Part shown: piece by piece, positions 26,029-34,730 of the stretch
How the letters are laid out: every line of letters starts with the position of its first letter
Numbering within the stretch: the stretch's first letter is position 1
Source of the DNA: JAWXBR01 sp046595995
GTDB lineage: Bacteria > Bacteroidota > Ignavibacteria > Kapaibacteriales > Kapaibacteriaceae
Direction: 5' to 3'
Length of the DNA stretch: 64,000 nucleotides
Assembly (NCBI GenBank): GCA_046595995.1
Contig: JBKJNB010000083.1
Span: 71,594-135,593 of the forward strand
Translations under genes and position numbers: made by a program
Notes under the pieces: generated by a model
Database searches by the model: none
What the model was told of the DNA's origin: nothing
What the model saw: the letters and a program-made list of their open reading frames with translations, nothing else

Positions 26029-26982
26029 ATGTCACAATTCATTCCGGCGTTCAAGGTTGGAAATTTGCCCGTCCTGTTCCTGGTTGTTGTACCAGCTCTC
26101 GCCGCCATCTATGGCGCGTGGTTATTCGTTACTGGAGACTTCACAACAACGGACATGCTTCTAGTGATAGTTGGCTCTATCCTAACCCAATACGGCGTCA
26201 CGTTCGGCTACCACCGACTTGTAGTTCACAAAGCGTTCCAAGCGCACCCTGCCCTGCGAGCTGTTGTACTTGCCCTCGGTTCTATGACGATGCAAGGTCC
26301 TGTTGTCAATTGGGCTGCTACGCACACCAAGCATCACGCCATGTCTGACCAAGAAGGAGACCCGCATACGCCGACGCTGCGCGGCTTCTTGTTTGCACAT
26401 TTCGAATGGATTCTTGAGATGACGACGCCCGAGATGGGTCAGATCCGCGAGGAATACGGCAATCGTTACACGAAGGACAAGATGACAATGTTCTTCGATC
26501 GGACGTTTCTCTTCTGGACAGCATTTGGCCTCGTCGTTCCCGCCATCATCGGCGGATTGAGTGGTGGCTGGATTGGTGCGTTTCATGGTCTCTTGTGGGG
26601 CGGTCTCATTCGCCTGTTCATCACAAGCCACATCACGTGGTGCGTGAACTCCGTTTGCCACATTGCGGGGAACCGCATGTTCAAAACAACTGACCAGAGT
26701 CGCAACAATTGGGTGATTGGCCTACTCGCTCTTGGCGAAGGATGGCACAACAATCATCATGCATTCCCGAGCTCTGCATTCCACGGGTTGAAGTGGTATC
26801 AGGTAGATATCACGGGTCTCTCCATCAGAATGTTGGAACGCCTGGGTCTCGTTAAGAAGGTCGTTCGCATTCCGAAAGCCTTCCTCCAACGCAAGCTCGC
26901 AGAGGCCAAGTTGTCTGAAGCAACACCTCTTGCTGAATCGCAGTTTTCTGAGCCGTCGTACGCCGACAGCGTGCGCTCCTAA
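26029..26982 (+). CDS. Acyl-CoA (delta-9 type) fatty acid desaturase
   Basis: 317 residues from ATG 26029. An ATG at 25999 lies inside the upstream terminator, so I reject it. Four hydrophobic segments and the three histidine boxes of membrane desaturases are present: HRLVVH, HTKHH (in WAATHTKHHAMSDQEGDPH) and HNNHH (in GEGWHNNHHAFP). It uses a di-iron centre and oxygen to place double bonds in acyl chains in the inner membrane. Oxygen use implies aerobic or microaerobic growth. One copy of the palindromic element lies just after the stop. Confidence 0.92.
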   Translation: MSQFIPAFKVGNLPVLFLVVVPALAAIYGAWLFVTGDFTTTDMLLVIVGSILTQYGVTFGYHRLVVHKAFQAHPALRAVVLALGSMTMQGPVVNWAATHTKHHAMSDQEGDPHTPTLRGFLFAHFEWILEMTTPEMGQIREEYGNRYTKDKMTMFFDRTFLFWTAFGLVVPAIIGGLSGGWIGAFHGLLWGGLIRLFITSHITWCVNSVCHIAGNRMFKTTDQSRNNWVIGLLALGEGWHNNHHAFPSSAFHGLKWYQVDITGLSIRMLERLGLVKKVVRIPKAFLQRKLAEAKLSEATPLAESQFSEPSYADSVRS

Positions 26983-26998
26983 AAAAAACAAGCCGTTC

Positions 26999-27025
26999 AT
27001 TCCGGGAATCATTCTCTCCCGGAAT
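26999..27025. repeat. 27-bp palindromic element, copy 3
   Basis: Arms ATTCCGGGA and TCCCGGAAT with loop ATCATTCTC, between the desaturase stop and the ABC-F start. Same orientation as copy 4. A run of eight A precedes it, but no T-run follows. Confidence 0.9.
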
Positions 27026-27058
27026 GGACGTGCAAGTCCTTTAAAACAATGAAGGGCT

Positions 27059-28879
27059 GTGGCTCTGACCATCTTCTCCGCTTCCGAGCTTTCGAAGTCG
27101 TACTTCGAGAAAATCCTTTTCGATAACATCTCGTTCGGCATACAGGATGGCGAACGCGTGGGCATCATTGGACGTAACGGCGCCGGTAAAACGTCGCTGC
27201 TACGCATCGTCGCTGGTATCGACGAACCCGATAGCGGCATTGTAGCTTTCAACCGCGAAGCTCGCTTCGACTACCTGCCACAGCTGCCTGTGTTTGATGT
27301 CGATGACACTGCAATCCATGCGGTCACTAAAGCCTACGACCCATCACACGGACATCTAGAGGATTGGGAAGTTGAGATCCGCGCTAGTCTCTACCTTGGG
27401 AAGCTTGGCGTTCAGAATCAGGAAGACAATGTTCACACAATGTCCGGCGGACAGCGCAAACGCGTTGCAATTGCTCGTGCGCTTATGGCTGAACCCGATC
27501 TGCTGATTCTCGATGAACCCACAAACCACCTCGATGCCGATTCGGTGCAATGGCTGCAGGACGAGCTGATGAAGTCTTCAAAAGCACTGCTCCTCGTAAC
27601 CCACGACCGATACTTCCTCGACGCCGTTTGCACACGAATCCTTGAACTCGATCAGCTCCGCATTATCTCCTACGCCGGCGGCTACGAGTCCTACCTCGAG
27701 CGCAAGGAATCGATGATCGAGGTACAGGACGCGACTGCAGATCACATGCGAAACAAACTGCGCTCCGAATTGGCCTGGCTTCAAAAGGGGGCTAAGGCAA
27801 GGCGCACGAAGCAAAAGAGCCGCATCGATTGGATTCACCGCATGCAGGTCGAGCCTCCGAAGGCCGACATCCGCGACATAGAAATGCAACTCGGACATCG
27901 CTTTCTTGGCGGACGTGTCATTGATGCTGTTGACATAAGCAAACACATCGGCAAACATCCGCTATTCAAAAAGTTTACATATCGCGCTAAAGGCTTGGAC
28001 CGCATCGGTATTATTGGTCCGAACGGCGCAGGTAAATCGACGTTGTTGAATACGCTCGCCGGACTTGCAAAGCCCGACGAAGGATACGTTACATTGGGCG
28101 AAACTGTAACGATAGGATACTTCGCTCAAGAAATTAAAGACCTCAAAGAAAACGAGACGGTACTGGCGAACGTTCGCGAAGTAGCAGAATTCATCGATGT
28201 TGGCGTTGGACGTGACCGCTTCATAACAGCCAAGGAGCTCTGCGACAGATTCGGATACTCCTCGAAGCAGCAACATGCCTACGTGCATACGCTGTCCGGT
28301 GGCGAGCGCCGCCGGCTTGGGCTCCTGCGCATTCTAATGTCGAACCCAAACGTGCTCTTCTTAGATGAGCCCACAAACGATTTCGACATCGTAACGCTTA
28401 CAGCCCTCGAAGACTACCTGCAGCATTTTAAAGGTGTGCTGTTAATCGTGTCGCACGACCGTGCGTTTCTCGATAAGACCGTCGATACGATCTGGGCGTT
28501 CGAAGCAAACGGTCGTATTAAGGAATACCCAGGTAATTACTCTGCCTACCTCACAAAAATTGAGGAACGTCCATCAGGCAAAACCACTTCCCTCGCGCGC
28601 AACGACACTCGGGACTCCGATCGGTCTCAGCCTTCGGAGGTGTCGACGACCCCTTCGGCGCAGCCGAAGCCCCTTAGCTTCAAGGAGCGCAAACAGATCA
28701 CGCAACTCGAGAATCAGCTACACGATCTAGAAGTGCAGAAAGCCGCGATCGAGGAGAAACTCAGTGCCGGGTCGGGAGACTTTCGCGCATTACAGTCGCT
28801 AGGCGAAGAGCTCACGAGAACCGTACAGAAGATCGATGACGTTACACAGAAGTGGCTCGAGATGAGCGAGCGCGCTTAG
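27059..28879 (+). CDS. ABC-F family ATPase (Uup-like)
   Basis: 606 residues from a GTG start. Two ABC domains without membrane segments: Walker A GRNGAGKTS (about 38) with signature MSGGQRKRVAIARALM and Walker B LLILDEPTNHLD; then Walker A GPNGAGKST (about 322) with LSGGERRRLGLLRI and LFLDEPTNDFD. The inter-domain linker is rich in Arg/Lys (KGAKARRTKQKSR), and the C-terminal 90 residues form a coiled coil (ITQLENQLHDLEVQKAAIEEKL) as in Uup. ABC-F proteins act on the ribosome; Uup also binds branched DNA. The stop lies inside a 13-bp tandem repeat. Confidence 0.93.
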   Translation: MALTIFSASELSKSYFEKILFDNISFGIQDGERVGIIGRNGAGKTSLLRIVAGIDEPDSGIVAFNREARFDYLPQLPVFDVDDTAIHAVTKAYDPSHGHLEDWEVEIRASLYLGKLGVQNQEDNVHTMSGGQRKRVAIARALMAEPDLLILDEPTNHLDADSVQWLQDELMKSSKALLLVTHDRYFLDAVCTRILELDQLRIISYAGGYESYLERKESMIEVQDATADHMRNKLRSELAWLQKGAKARRTKQKSRIDWIHRMQVEPPKADIRDIEMQLGHRFLGGRVIDAVDISKHIGKHPLFKKFTYRAKGLDRIGIIGPNGAGKSTLLNTLAGLAKPDEGYVTLGETVTIGYFAQEIKDLKENETVLANVREVAEFIDVGVGRDRFITAKELCDRFGYSSKQQHAYVHTLSGGERRRLGLLRILMSNPNVLFLDEPTNDFDIVTLTALEDYLQHFKGVLLIVSHDRAFLDKTVDTIWAFEANGRIKEYPGNYSAYLTKIEERPSGKTTSLARNDTRDSDRSQPSEVSTTPSAQPKPLSFKERKQITQLENQLHDLEVQKAAIEEKLSAGSGDFRALQSLGEELTRTVQKIDDVTQKWLEMSERA

Positions 28880-28901
28880 CGAACGCGCTTAGCGAACGCG
28901 C
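28872..28901. repeat. 13-bp tandem repeat across the ABC-F stop codon
   Basis: GCGCTTAGCGAAC is repeated at 28872 and 28885 with the first four bases again at 28898. The first copy contains the ABC-F stop; the second contains the stop of the minus-strand remnant described next. Confidence 0.9.
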
Positions 28902-28998
28902 CACATGCGAATGACGCTGGTGGTGTTCATCACGCTGATATCTGTAGTGTCGATATCCACAACGTAGGCAACGTTGTATCGATCTCGTCTCGTTATAC
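28889..28998 (-). pseudogene. C-terminal remnant of an unidentified gene
   Basis: Reading the minus strand to the TAA at 28889-28891 gives a protein-like ending (RDRYNVAYVVDIDTTDISV, then MNTTSVIRMWRVR). Upstream the frame runs into the abrB-type gene on the other strand and no plausible start exists. This looks like the last 35 or so codons of a gene convergent with the ABC-F gene, whose 5' part was lost, perhaps when the toxin-antitoxin pair arrived. Evidence is composition only. Confidence 0.35.
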
Positions 28999-29006
28999 TA
29001 TATTTG
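28974..29006 (+). promoter_or_regulatory. Putative promoter of the AbrB/VapC pair
   Basis: TTG at 28974-28976 and TATATTTG at 28999-29006, 22 bases apart, fit the Bacteroidota -33/-7 pattern. Transcription would start near 29012, which leaves a usable leader only for the ATG at 29044. Confidence 0.5.
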
Positions 29007-29043
29007 CATCGATCGGATGCCGTTACCCAAAAGCAAGATCGAC

Positions 29044-29247
29044 ATGAAGAACGTAGTTACCATATCCCCGAAGTATCAGATCGTAATCCCTCTGGAGATC
29101 CGCGAGCGCCTTAAGCTCAAGCCGGGCCAGCAGGTTACCTTCATGGAATACAACGGTATGCTCACAATAACGCCCGTACTAGACATGGCTCAGGCAAGGG
29201 GCTTTCTAAAGGGTCAAGACATCCAAGTGGACAGGGACAAGCAATGA
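29044..29247 (+). CDS. AbrB/SpoVT-family antitoxin
   Basis: 67 residues beginning MKNVVTISPKYQIVIPLEIRERLKL, the swapped-hairpin AbrB fold used by VapB and MazE antitoxins for DNA binding, then PGQQVTFMEYNGMLTITPV and a toxin-binding tail (ARGFLKGQDIQVDRDKQ). I choose ATG 29044 over ATG 29017 because family members start here and the promoter at 28974 leaves almost no leader for the earlier one. A PIN toxin follows after 31 bases. Autoregulation of the shared promoter is expected. Confidence 0.85.
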   Translation: MKNVVTISPKYQIVIPLEIRERLKLKPGQQVTFMEYNGMLTITPVLDMAQARGFLKGQDIQVDRDKQ

Positions 29248-29278
29248 CGCTTAACATCAACAGCTCTGTTGCGCTGCA

Positions 29279-29674
29279 ATGACGCCCAAGTCCAACATCG
29301 TGCTCGATACAGCAGTGTGGCTTGAATATTTTCGCGACACTTCGTATGTCGTTGCTGTTGTTCAACCGGCAATCGAATCAGGCGCTATTGTTGTGCCGTC
29401 GGTGTGCATCTATGAAGTTGCACTTGCCGTCGGACGCACGAGCGGCGCAGACGATGTGCTCGCAGCAGCTGCGATAATGCGCAGCCACAAGGTCGATGAC
29501 TTCGGTGCAGATCGAGCTATACAGGCTGCAGAATTGCGCCGTCAGTATCGATTGCCCATGGCCGACAGCATCGTGTACGCAACTGCTCTTGCCCACAACG
29601 CAACGCTCTACACACAAGACACCGACTTCGAAGGACTCCCGAACGTACACATGCTAATTACACGACGACCATAG
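29279..29674 (+). CDS. PIN-domain toxin, VapC-like
   Basis: 131 residues with the PIN acidic residues D10 (IVLDTAVW), E46 (IYEVAL), D96 (PMADSIVYATA) and D114/D116 (YTQDTDF). It is likely an RNase toxin neutralised by the AbrB-type protein upstream. It shares only the PIN motifs with the toxin at 4944, so the two modules have separate origins. The 31-base gap to the antitoxin is wider than the usual overlap and contains a short repeat of CAATGACG at both ends. Confidence 0.85.
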   Translation: MTPKSNIVLDTAVWLEYFRDTSYVVAVVQPAIESGAIVVPSVCIYEVALAVGRTSGADDVLAAAAIMRSHKVDDFGADRAIQAAELRRQYRLPMADSIVYATALAHNATLYTQDTDFEGLPNVHMLITRRP

Positions 29675-29688
29675 GCAGGAGCATCGCC

Positions 29689-31932
29689 ATGACATACGAC
29701 ATCAACATGATCCGAACTTTGTATTCAACCATGGGCGCTCGCATTGCAGAGGCGCGTACAGTGTTGGGTAAGTCGCTAACGCTTACAGAGAAGATTCTGT
29801 ATGCACACATGGACGTGATGCCAAAGCATCCCCGTGAGCGTGGTCGCAGCTACGTTGAATTCCGCCCAGATCGTGTTGCCATGCAGGATGCCACAGCACA
29901 AATGGCTCTTCTGCAATTCATGAGCGCGGGCATTCCAACAGTTGCTGTGCCGAGCACAGTGCATTGCGATCACCTCATTCGCGCGGAACACGGCGCGGCC
30001 GCCGATCTGCAACAATCGCTCGTGGAGAACAAGGAAGTCTTTGAGTTCCTTGCATCAGTATCCGCGAAGTATGGCATCGGTTTTTGGAAGCCGGGCGCTG
30101 GTATCATTCACCAAGTGGTGCTCGAGAACTATGCGTTCCCTGGCGGCATGATGATCGGCACCGACTCGCACACACCAAACGCCGGCGGACTAGGCATGAT
30201 TGCAATTGGTGTAGGTGGTGCTGATGCGGTAGACGTTATGGCCGGCATGTCGTGGGAACTTCAAATGCCGAAGATCATTGGCGTAAAACTCACCGGCAGG
30301 ATGAGTGGATGGACAAGTCCGAAAGACGTCATCTTAAAACTTGCTGGCATCTTGACTGTAAAGGGCGGCACTGGCTCGATCGTAGAGTATTTCGGTGAAG
30401 GGGCTGCGTCGTTCTCAGCTACAGGCAAAGGCACGATCTGTAATATGGGTGCGGAAATTGGCGCGACAACGTCGCTCTTCCCGTTCGATGCATCGATGTC
30501 ACGCTACTTACGCAGCACAGATCGAGACGACGTAGCAACGATGGCAGAAGCCGTAGCCGAACACCTGCGAGCGGATGCAGAAGTCGAGGCAAACCCTACA
30601 GCTTACTACGATGAAGTAATCGAGATCGACTTGAATATTCTCGAGCCACACATCAACGGACCCTACACTCCCGATCGTGCAATGGAGTTGTCGGCATTCA
30701 TCGAAGCCGTAAAGACACACGACTGGCCAGAAGAACTTCGAGTAGGTCTCATTGGTTCGTGCACAAACTCCTCGTACGAAGACATGAGTCGTGTTGCATC
30801 GATTGCAGATTACGCACATAGGCATGGGCTCAGGGCGAAGAGCGAATTCACTGTTACGCCAGGCTCAGAGCAAGTACGCGCAACAATTGAGCGAGACGGA
30901 CTACTTCAGAAGATGGAAAGCATTGGCGCCCAAGTGTTAGCCAATGCATGCGGTCCGTGCATCGGTCAATGGAAACGTCACGACGTGCAACCCGGCGACA
31001 GAAACAGCATCATAACTTCGTTTAATAGAAATTTTACCGGGCGTAACGACGGCATGAGGGAAACACATGCCTTCGTGGCAAGTCCGGAAACGGTCACAGC
31101 CTTCGTTCTTGCCGGCAAGCTCACTGTCAATTTCATGAAGGAGCCCATAGACGGTGTAATGCTTCAGCCCCCTACGGGCCTCGAGCTCCCTAAAGAAGGT
31201 TTTGTACCCGATCCAAGTGGCTTTATAGCTCCGTGCGCCGACGCAGCAGCCGTGGATGTGATCATCGATCCTGTAAGCACTCGGTTGCAAAGGCTCGATC
31301 CGTTTCGTGCTCCCGTTGCCACTGAGTATCAGAACATGCCAGTGCTGTTGAAGGTGAAGGGCAAGTGCACGACAGACCACATTAGCGCGGCGGGTCCGTG
31401 GCTTCGATTTCGAGGTCACCTCGACAACATCAGCAACAACATGTTCATCGGCGCTATTAACTACTCCAACGACAAGGCCAACAGCACGATAAACGTATTT
31501 ACAAAAGATTATGGTGAAGTGCCCGCTACCGCTCGTGACTATAAAGCGCGTGGCATTTCATGGGTAGTTGTAGGCGATGAGAATTACGGAGAAGGCAGTT
31601 CACGCGAACACGCTGCTATGGAGCCGCGATTTCTAAACGGCAAAGCCATCATTGTTAAGAGCTTCGCCCGCATTCATGAGACCAACCTCAAGAAGCAAGG
31701 TATGCTGCCACTGATCTTTGTTGACTGTGCAGACTACGATCTCATCCAGGAGGATGATCGTATCACACTCGACATCCACAAGATTGCTGTGGGCGAGCCC
31801 CTCATCGCGCACGTGCGTCATGCCGACGATTCTTCAGACAACATTGAACTGCGCCACACCATGAATGCACAGCAAATTGGCTGGTTCAAAGCCGGTAGCG
31901 CCCTGAACCTCATCGCAGGACGCAGTCACTAA
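29689..31932 (+). CDS. Aconitate hydratase, mitochondrial type
   Basis: 747 residues, the length of mitochondrial-type aconitases rather than AcnA (about 890) or AcnB (about 860). Substrate and cluster motifs are visible: MIGTDSHTPNAGGLGMIAIGVGGADAV, the cluster cysteines in IGSCTNSS and NACGPCIGQW, and the swivel-domain GEGSSREHAAMEPRFLNG. It converts citrate to isocitrate in the TCA cycle using a 4Fe-4S cluster in the cytoplasm. It follows the VapC gene by 14 bases, which is unusual for a housekeeping enzyme, and may be read from the toxin-antitoxin promoter unless it has its own. Confidence 0.95.
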   Translation: MTYDINMIRTLYSTMGARIAEARTVLGKSLTLTEKILYAHMDVMPKHPRERGRSYVEFRPDRVAMQDATAQMALLQFMSAGIPTVAVPSTVHCDHLIRAEHGAAADLQQSLVENKEVFEFLASVSAKYGIGFWKPGAGIIHQVVLENYAFPGGMMIGTDSHTPNAGGLGMIAIGVGGADAVDVMAGMSWELQMPKIIGVKLTGRMSGWTSPKDVILKLAGILTVKGGTGSIVEYFGEGAASFSATGKGTICNMGAEIGATTSLFPFDASMSRYLRSTDRDDVATMAEAVAEHLRADAEVEANPTAYYDEVIEIDLNILEPHINGPYTPDRAMELSAFIEAVKTHDWPEELRVGLIGSCTNSSYEDMSRVASIADYAHRHGLRAKSEFTVTPGSEQVRATIERDGLLQKMESIGAQVLANACGPCIGQWKRHDVQPGDRNSIITSFNRNFTGRNDGMRETHAFVASPETVTAFVLAGKLTVNFMKEPIDGVMLQPPTGLELPKEGFVPDPSGFIAPCADAAAVDVIIDPVSTRLQRLDPFRAPVATEYQNMPVLLKVKGKCTTDHISAAGPWLRFRGHLDNISNNMFIGAINYSNDKANSTINVFTKDYGEVPATARDYKARGISWVVVGDENYGEGSSREHAAMEPRFLNGKAIIVKSFARIHETNLKKQGMLPLIFVDCADYDLIQEDDRITLDIHKIAVGEPLIAHVRHADDSSDNIELRHTMNAQQIGWFKAGSALNLIAGRSH

Positions 31933-32044
31933 TTGCGGGGTGCATTCCGTTCTAACGCGGCGCCAGCACGACTGTCACAGTTTGACTGACACGCAGCACT
32001 TCATCGTTAAACGATTTTGATCGTCCAACGACTTTGGAGGTTGC

Positions 32045-32578
32045 GTGTTCGACGAGGAAGAAGACGAGGAGGAGGAGTTCTCGACTCCAAGTCCACAATG
32101 GCGCACGACCGATCTAACGGATGAGTCGGTACAGCACCGCGTGTACGTAAACCTCGGAAGTCTGTCGAACGGTTCGTATTTGTTCGATGAGCAGGACAAC
32201 GCGTTGTTGAAGGACTTCCTTGAAGGTGTCCTTGCCTACGTCGATGGTATTCTGTGGCAACATGCTGCGATTGCCACCGATATCGAGATCCTCGCCGTAA
32301 TTCCTCTCCATGTCAACACATCGGAGTTCGCCGCTCGATTACGATTCGCGCTTGCGAAATACCTGAGCTGCACTAGGCTAGTTGAGAATGATCTCGAGTT
32401 GTTTCGTTTCGCAGTTCGCGATTCCTACGATGTCGACTCCCGCACATTCTTGCAGGAACGCGAACGCATTATGAAGCTGCGATTGGCCTACGCGCGGCTA
32501 TGCTCCATGCCAACAACGGGCTCAGACACATTGCGCCTCCCCAGAGCGGGCAGGACGAGGCGGAAGAGGAGATTCTGA
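32045..32578 (+). CDS. Unidentified acidic-start protein, first gene of a four-gene cluster
   Basis: 177 residues from GTG 32045, preceded at the right distance by a strong ribosome site (TTGGAGG). The first ten or so residues are nearly all acidic (FDEEEDEEEEF). The middle, 40-150, looks helical and soluble, with no signal peptide or membrane segment, and the end is very basic (RLPRAGRTRRKRRF). The charge asymmetry might suit binding to a membrane or nucleic acid surface. I do not recognise the family. The next gene starts 14 bases later. Confidence 0.75.
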   Translation: MFDEEEDEEEEFSTPSPQWRTTDLTDESVQHRVYVNLGSLSNGSYLFDEQDNALLKDFLEGVLAYVDGILWQHAAIATDIEILAVIPLHVNTSEFAARLRFALAKYLSCTRLVENDLELFRFAVRDSYDVDSRTFLQERERIMKLRLAYARLCSMPTTGSDTLRLPRAGRTRRKRRF

Positions 32579-32591
32579 ATTAAGTTGTGCT

Positions 32592-33020
32592 ATGTCCACT
32601 CCCCTACTCCTCATAGTTGCGATCCTCGCACTCGTTGGCCAAGTGGCCATTAGCCCACTCGGATCGAAGGCGCTTTGGGTGGATGTTTTGTTTGTGGTCG
32701 GATTGAACTTCTCCCTGGCTTTGTTGCTGTACGCAGCGGCTGGGCGTTTCGACGATTGGAAAGGATTGATACCTGGCCTTGCAAAGTCCACGAAAGAGGG
32801 CCTACGGGGAATTGCATTGATGGGCGCCATTGCTTTGTTGTTGACTGTTGTTGGAGGCCTGTTCGTTGGGCCACTTATTTGGAATGATGCCCCGACCGTC
32901 AATTGGTCTGTAATGCAGATGTGGCCGGTGTTCATATTCATCGATGCGTTTACCGTGCTTGTGACGCGGTGGCGAGACAGCAAGAAAGTGACAGAGCTCA
33001 CACCGCAAGTCCCGACATGA
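32592..33020 (+). CDS. Unidentified small membrane protein
   Basis: 142 residues with about four membrane helices (3-22, 29-50, 76-98, 110-128) separated by a short polar loop (GRFDDWKGLIPGLAKSTKEG). No enzymatic motif. It resembles the following gene product in size and helix layout, so the two could be diverged tandem paralogues or the halves of one complex. Its stop overlaps the next start (ATGA at 33017-33020), implying coupled translation. Confidence 0.75.
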   Translation: MSTPLLLIVAILALVGQVAISPLGSKALWVDVLFVVGLNFSLALLLYAAAGRFDDWKGLIPGLAKSTKEGLRGIALMGAIALLLTVVGGLFVGPLIWNDAPTVNWSVMQMWPVFIFIDAFTVLVTRWRDSKKVTELTPQVPT

Positions 33021-33484
33021 GAAAGTTAATCGCGCGTTTAAGCACCAACACAAGCCCTATGCCTACGATGGGTGTTATTGCGCTCGGCGCCGCTGCAATC
33101 ATTGCGCAAATTGTGTTGATCCTTTTGACAGGTACACCCTGGTGGGGTGTTATTCTGTATCTCGTCCTCATGAATGGTATTAGCATACCCCTCGTGATAT
33201 GGATGGAGCGAGCCGCGAAGATGTGGGATCCGGTGTCGCACATGCTAGATGTTTCATGGAAACTCGCATTGTTCGGAGTCTTCATTGGCGGGGTCGTGAT
33301 TATCGGGATTTCGTACGCTTTCAACTCGTTCGAGGCATTAGCCGATTTGTCTCCGCTTGATCCCTTCTTCGGCGCGCGGCTGTGGCTCGTCTTTACAACT
33401 GCATCCACGGTTAATGTCTACCTGAAACGCAGAGCCCCTTCCCAGGATACCCTCCAAAGCGATGGAGTACACAATGCGCCCTAA
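33017..33484 (+). CDS. Unidentified small membrane protein
   Basis: 155 residues, starting at the ATG that overlaps the upstream stop. Helices are predicted at about 17-37, 41-62, 76-98 and 115-133, with MWDPVSHMLDVSWKL between the second and third. The basic N-terminus (MRKLIARL) suggests an N-inside orientation. The final 20 residues are polar and overlap the start of the next gene. The family is not recognised; see the preceding gene for the similarity in layout. Confidence 0.75.
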   Translation: MRKLIARLSTNTSPMPTMGVIALGAAAIIAQIVLILLTGTPWWGVILYLVLMNGISIPLVIWMERAAKMWDPVSHMLDVSWKLALFGVFIGGVVIIGISYAFNSFEALADLSPLDPFFGARLWLVFTTASTVNVYLKRRAPSQDTLQSDGVHNAP

Positions 33485-34598
33485 CGCACGGATTATTCTT
33501 TCGACCGCACTGATCTTACTGGTGTACACAGTAACGTCAGCCCAGCAACCGACTGGCCTGGCTGCGGTACCAGACAAACTGAACATCGTGGCCGAACGTG
33601 CGAACCTGTCCGCTGACGGACTATTCTCACTCGTGAACTTCGATACACTGGCAATGCGTGTTCTGTCAATCGCCTTTGTTGGCAACAACCCGTTGCTGCG
33701 CATCGAGTCGGGCGATCTGCCACTCTTGCTCGAGGCCAAGCAATCGACGCAGGTGCGCGTGGTGTATACGCCCAATGGCGATACCACAGACGTTGCGGAC
33801 ATTCTACTGGCCATCGGCGACAACGTCATTACGGGCGAGCGTGATACTGTAGCCGTGCCAGTCACCGCTTCGATTGGCCCCTATGTACCGCCCGATACGA
33901 TCCGTCTGCGATCGAAGCGCAGCGTGGGTCTCATTCCTAACACGATTAGGTATCTGCTCATTCTGGATTCTGACCTTGACGATGACATAGGTTTTGCAGA
34001 AGCGACGTTCCGCTACAAGACCGACCAACTTTACTTGGGCGACTACACCGTCCTTTCGGACCGTGCCGATCTCGAGTGGAGGTACACCGGACTTCGTATC
34101 GTTCCAGACAACAAGCGTAGTCGTGGTGATACGATCGCTGACTTTCACTTCACGATTCTTCATGGAACGAACAGCGGAGGAGACACGAACAGCGTACTCG
34201 TGCTAATCCGACTGGAATGGTTTAAGAAGTTCACGGGCAATCACATCTACACGCATACCGTTGTAGATGAAGACGTTGTATCGGATGTGAAGGAAGACAA
34301 CCCGAACAATCGGCCGCATCTATCTGTTAGCGTGTATCCGAATCCTGCGGATGCTTATGCGAACATCAGAGTTGTCAGAGCTTGCAGTCCGAGTGTTATT
34401 CCGCTCGCGAAGCAGCCGCTGAGGCTTTCGCTGTATTCTACAGTTGGCGCAGAGGTCATGGATCTTAGTGCGCTCGTGTCGAATGCACCCGAGGCAATGT
34501 CATTCGTAGTAGATGTGTCATCTATACCGCGTGGTATGTACATGCTACGGTTCGGCATGGGTACTGTGTCGATTGTTCGGAACCTGGTAATTCGGTAG
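33474..34598 (+). CDS. Secreted protein with T9SS-type C-terminal sorting domain
   Basis: 374 residues from ATG 33474 (ATG 33462 adds four). The signal peptide ends TVTSAQ. Residues of about 30-130 look like an Ig-like choice-of-anchor module (VRVVYTPNGDTTDVADILLAIG), with more beta-rich sequence to about 285. The last 85 residues are a typical type A sorting domain: LSVSVYPNPADAYANIRVV, LYSTVGAEVMDL, IPRGMYMLRFGMG. Extracellular or surface-attached. It overlaps the membrane-protein gene upstream by 11 bases, which ties a secreted product to that unknown cluster. Confidence 0.82.
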   Translation: MRPNARIILSTALILLVYTVTSAQQPTGLAAVPDKLNIVAERANLSADGLFSLVNFDTLAMRVLSIAFVGNNPLLRIESGDLPLLLEAKQSTQVRVVYTPNGDTTDVADILLAIGDNVITGERDTVAVPVTASIGPYVPPDTIRLRSKRSVGLIPNTIRYLLILDSDLDDDIGFAEATFRYKTDQLYLGDYTVLSDRADLEWRYTGLRIVPDNKRSRGDTIADFHFTILHGTNSGGDTNSVLVLIRLEWFKKFTGNHIYTHTVVDEDVVSDVKEDNPNNRPHLSVSVYPNPADAYANIRVVRACSPSVIPLAKQPLRLSLYSTVGAEVMDLSALVSNAPEAMSFVVDVSSIPRGMYMLRFGMGTVSIVRNLVIR

Positions 34599-34599
34599 C

Positions 34600-34719
34600 C
34601 TACACGAGCCCTAACTCCTCGCAGATGATGCACTTGCGTCGTGCGGACAATATGCCCTTTCGTTTGGGGTCTAAGACTTCCCGGCCGTATATTGTCGCTT
34701 CTTCTTCACACCAATCAAG
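34600..34719 (-). other. Protein-like open stretch without a standard start
   Basis: On the minus strand, upstream of the transglycosylase gene, 39 codons end at TAG (34600-34602) and read LDWCEEEATIYGREVLDPKR followed by KGILSARRKCIICEELGLV, including a CIIC pair. The frame opens after a stop near 34755 and has no ATG, GTG or TTG before the CIIC region apart from one internal TTG. Such a stretch can arise by chance at this base composition. I record it because the gap has no other content besides a possible promoter. Confidence 0.2.
34663..34694 (+). promoter_or_regulatory. Possible promoter of the transglycosylase operon
   Basis: TTTG at 34663-34666 and TATATTG at 34688-34694, 21 bases apart, approximate the -33/-7 elements. 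The -7 part departs from TAnnTTTG in its last positions. It would give a leader of about 30 bases containing the GGGAGG ribosome site at 34721. Confidence 0.3.
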
Positions 34720-34730
34720 CGGGAGGTCCC

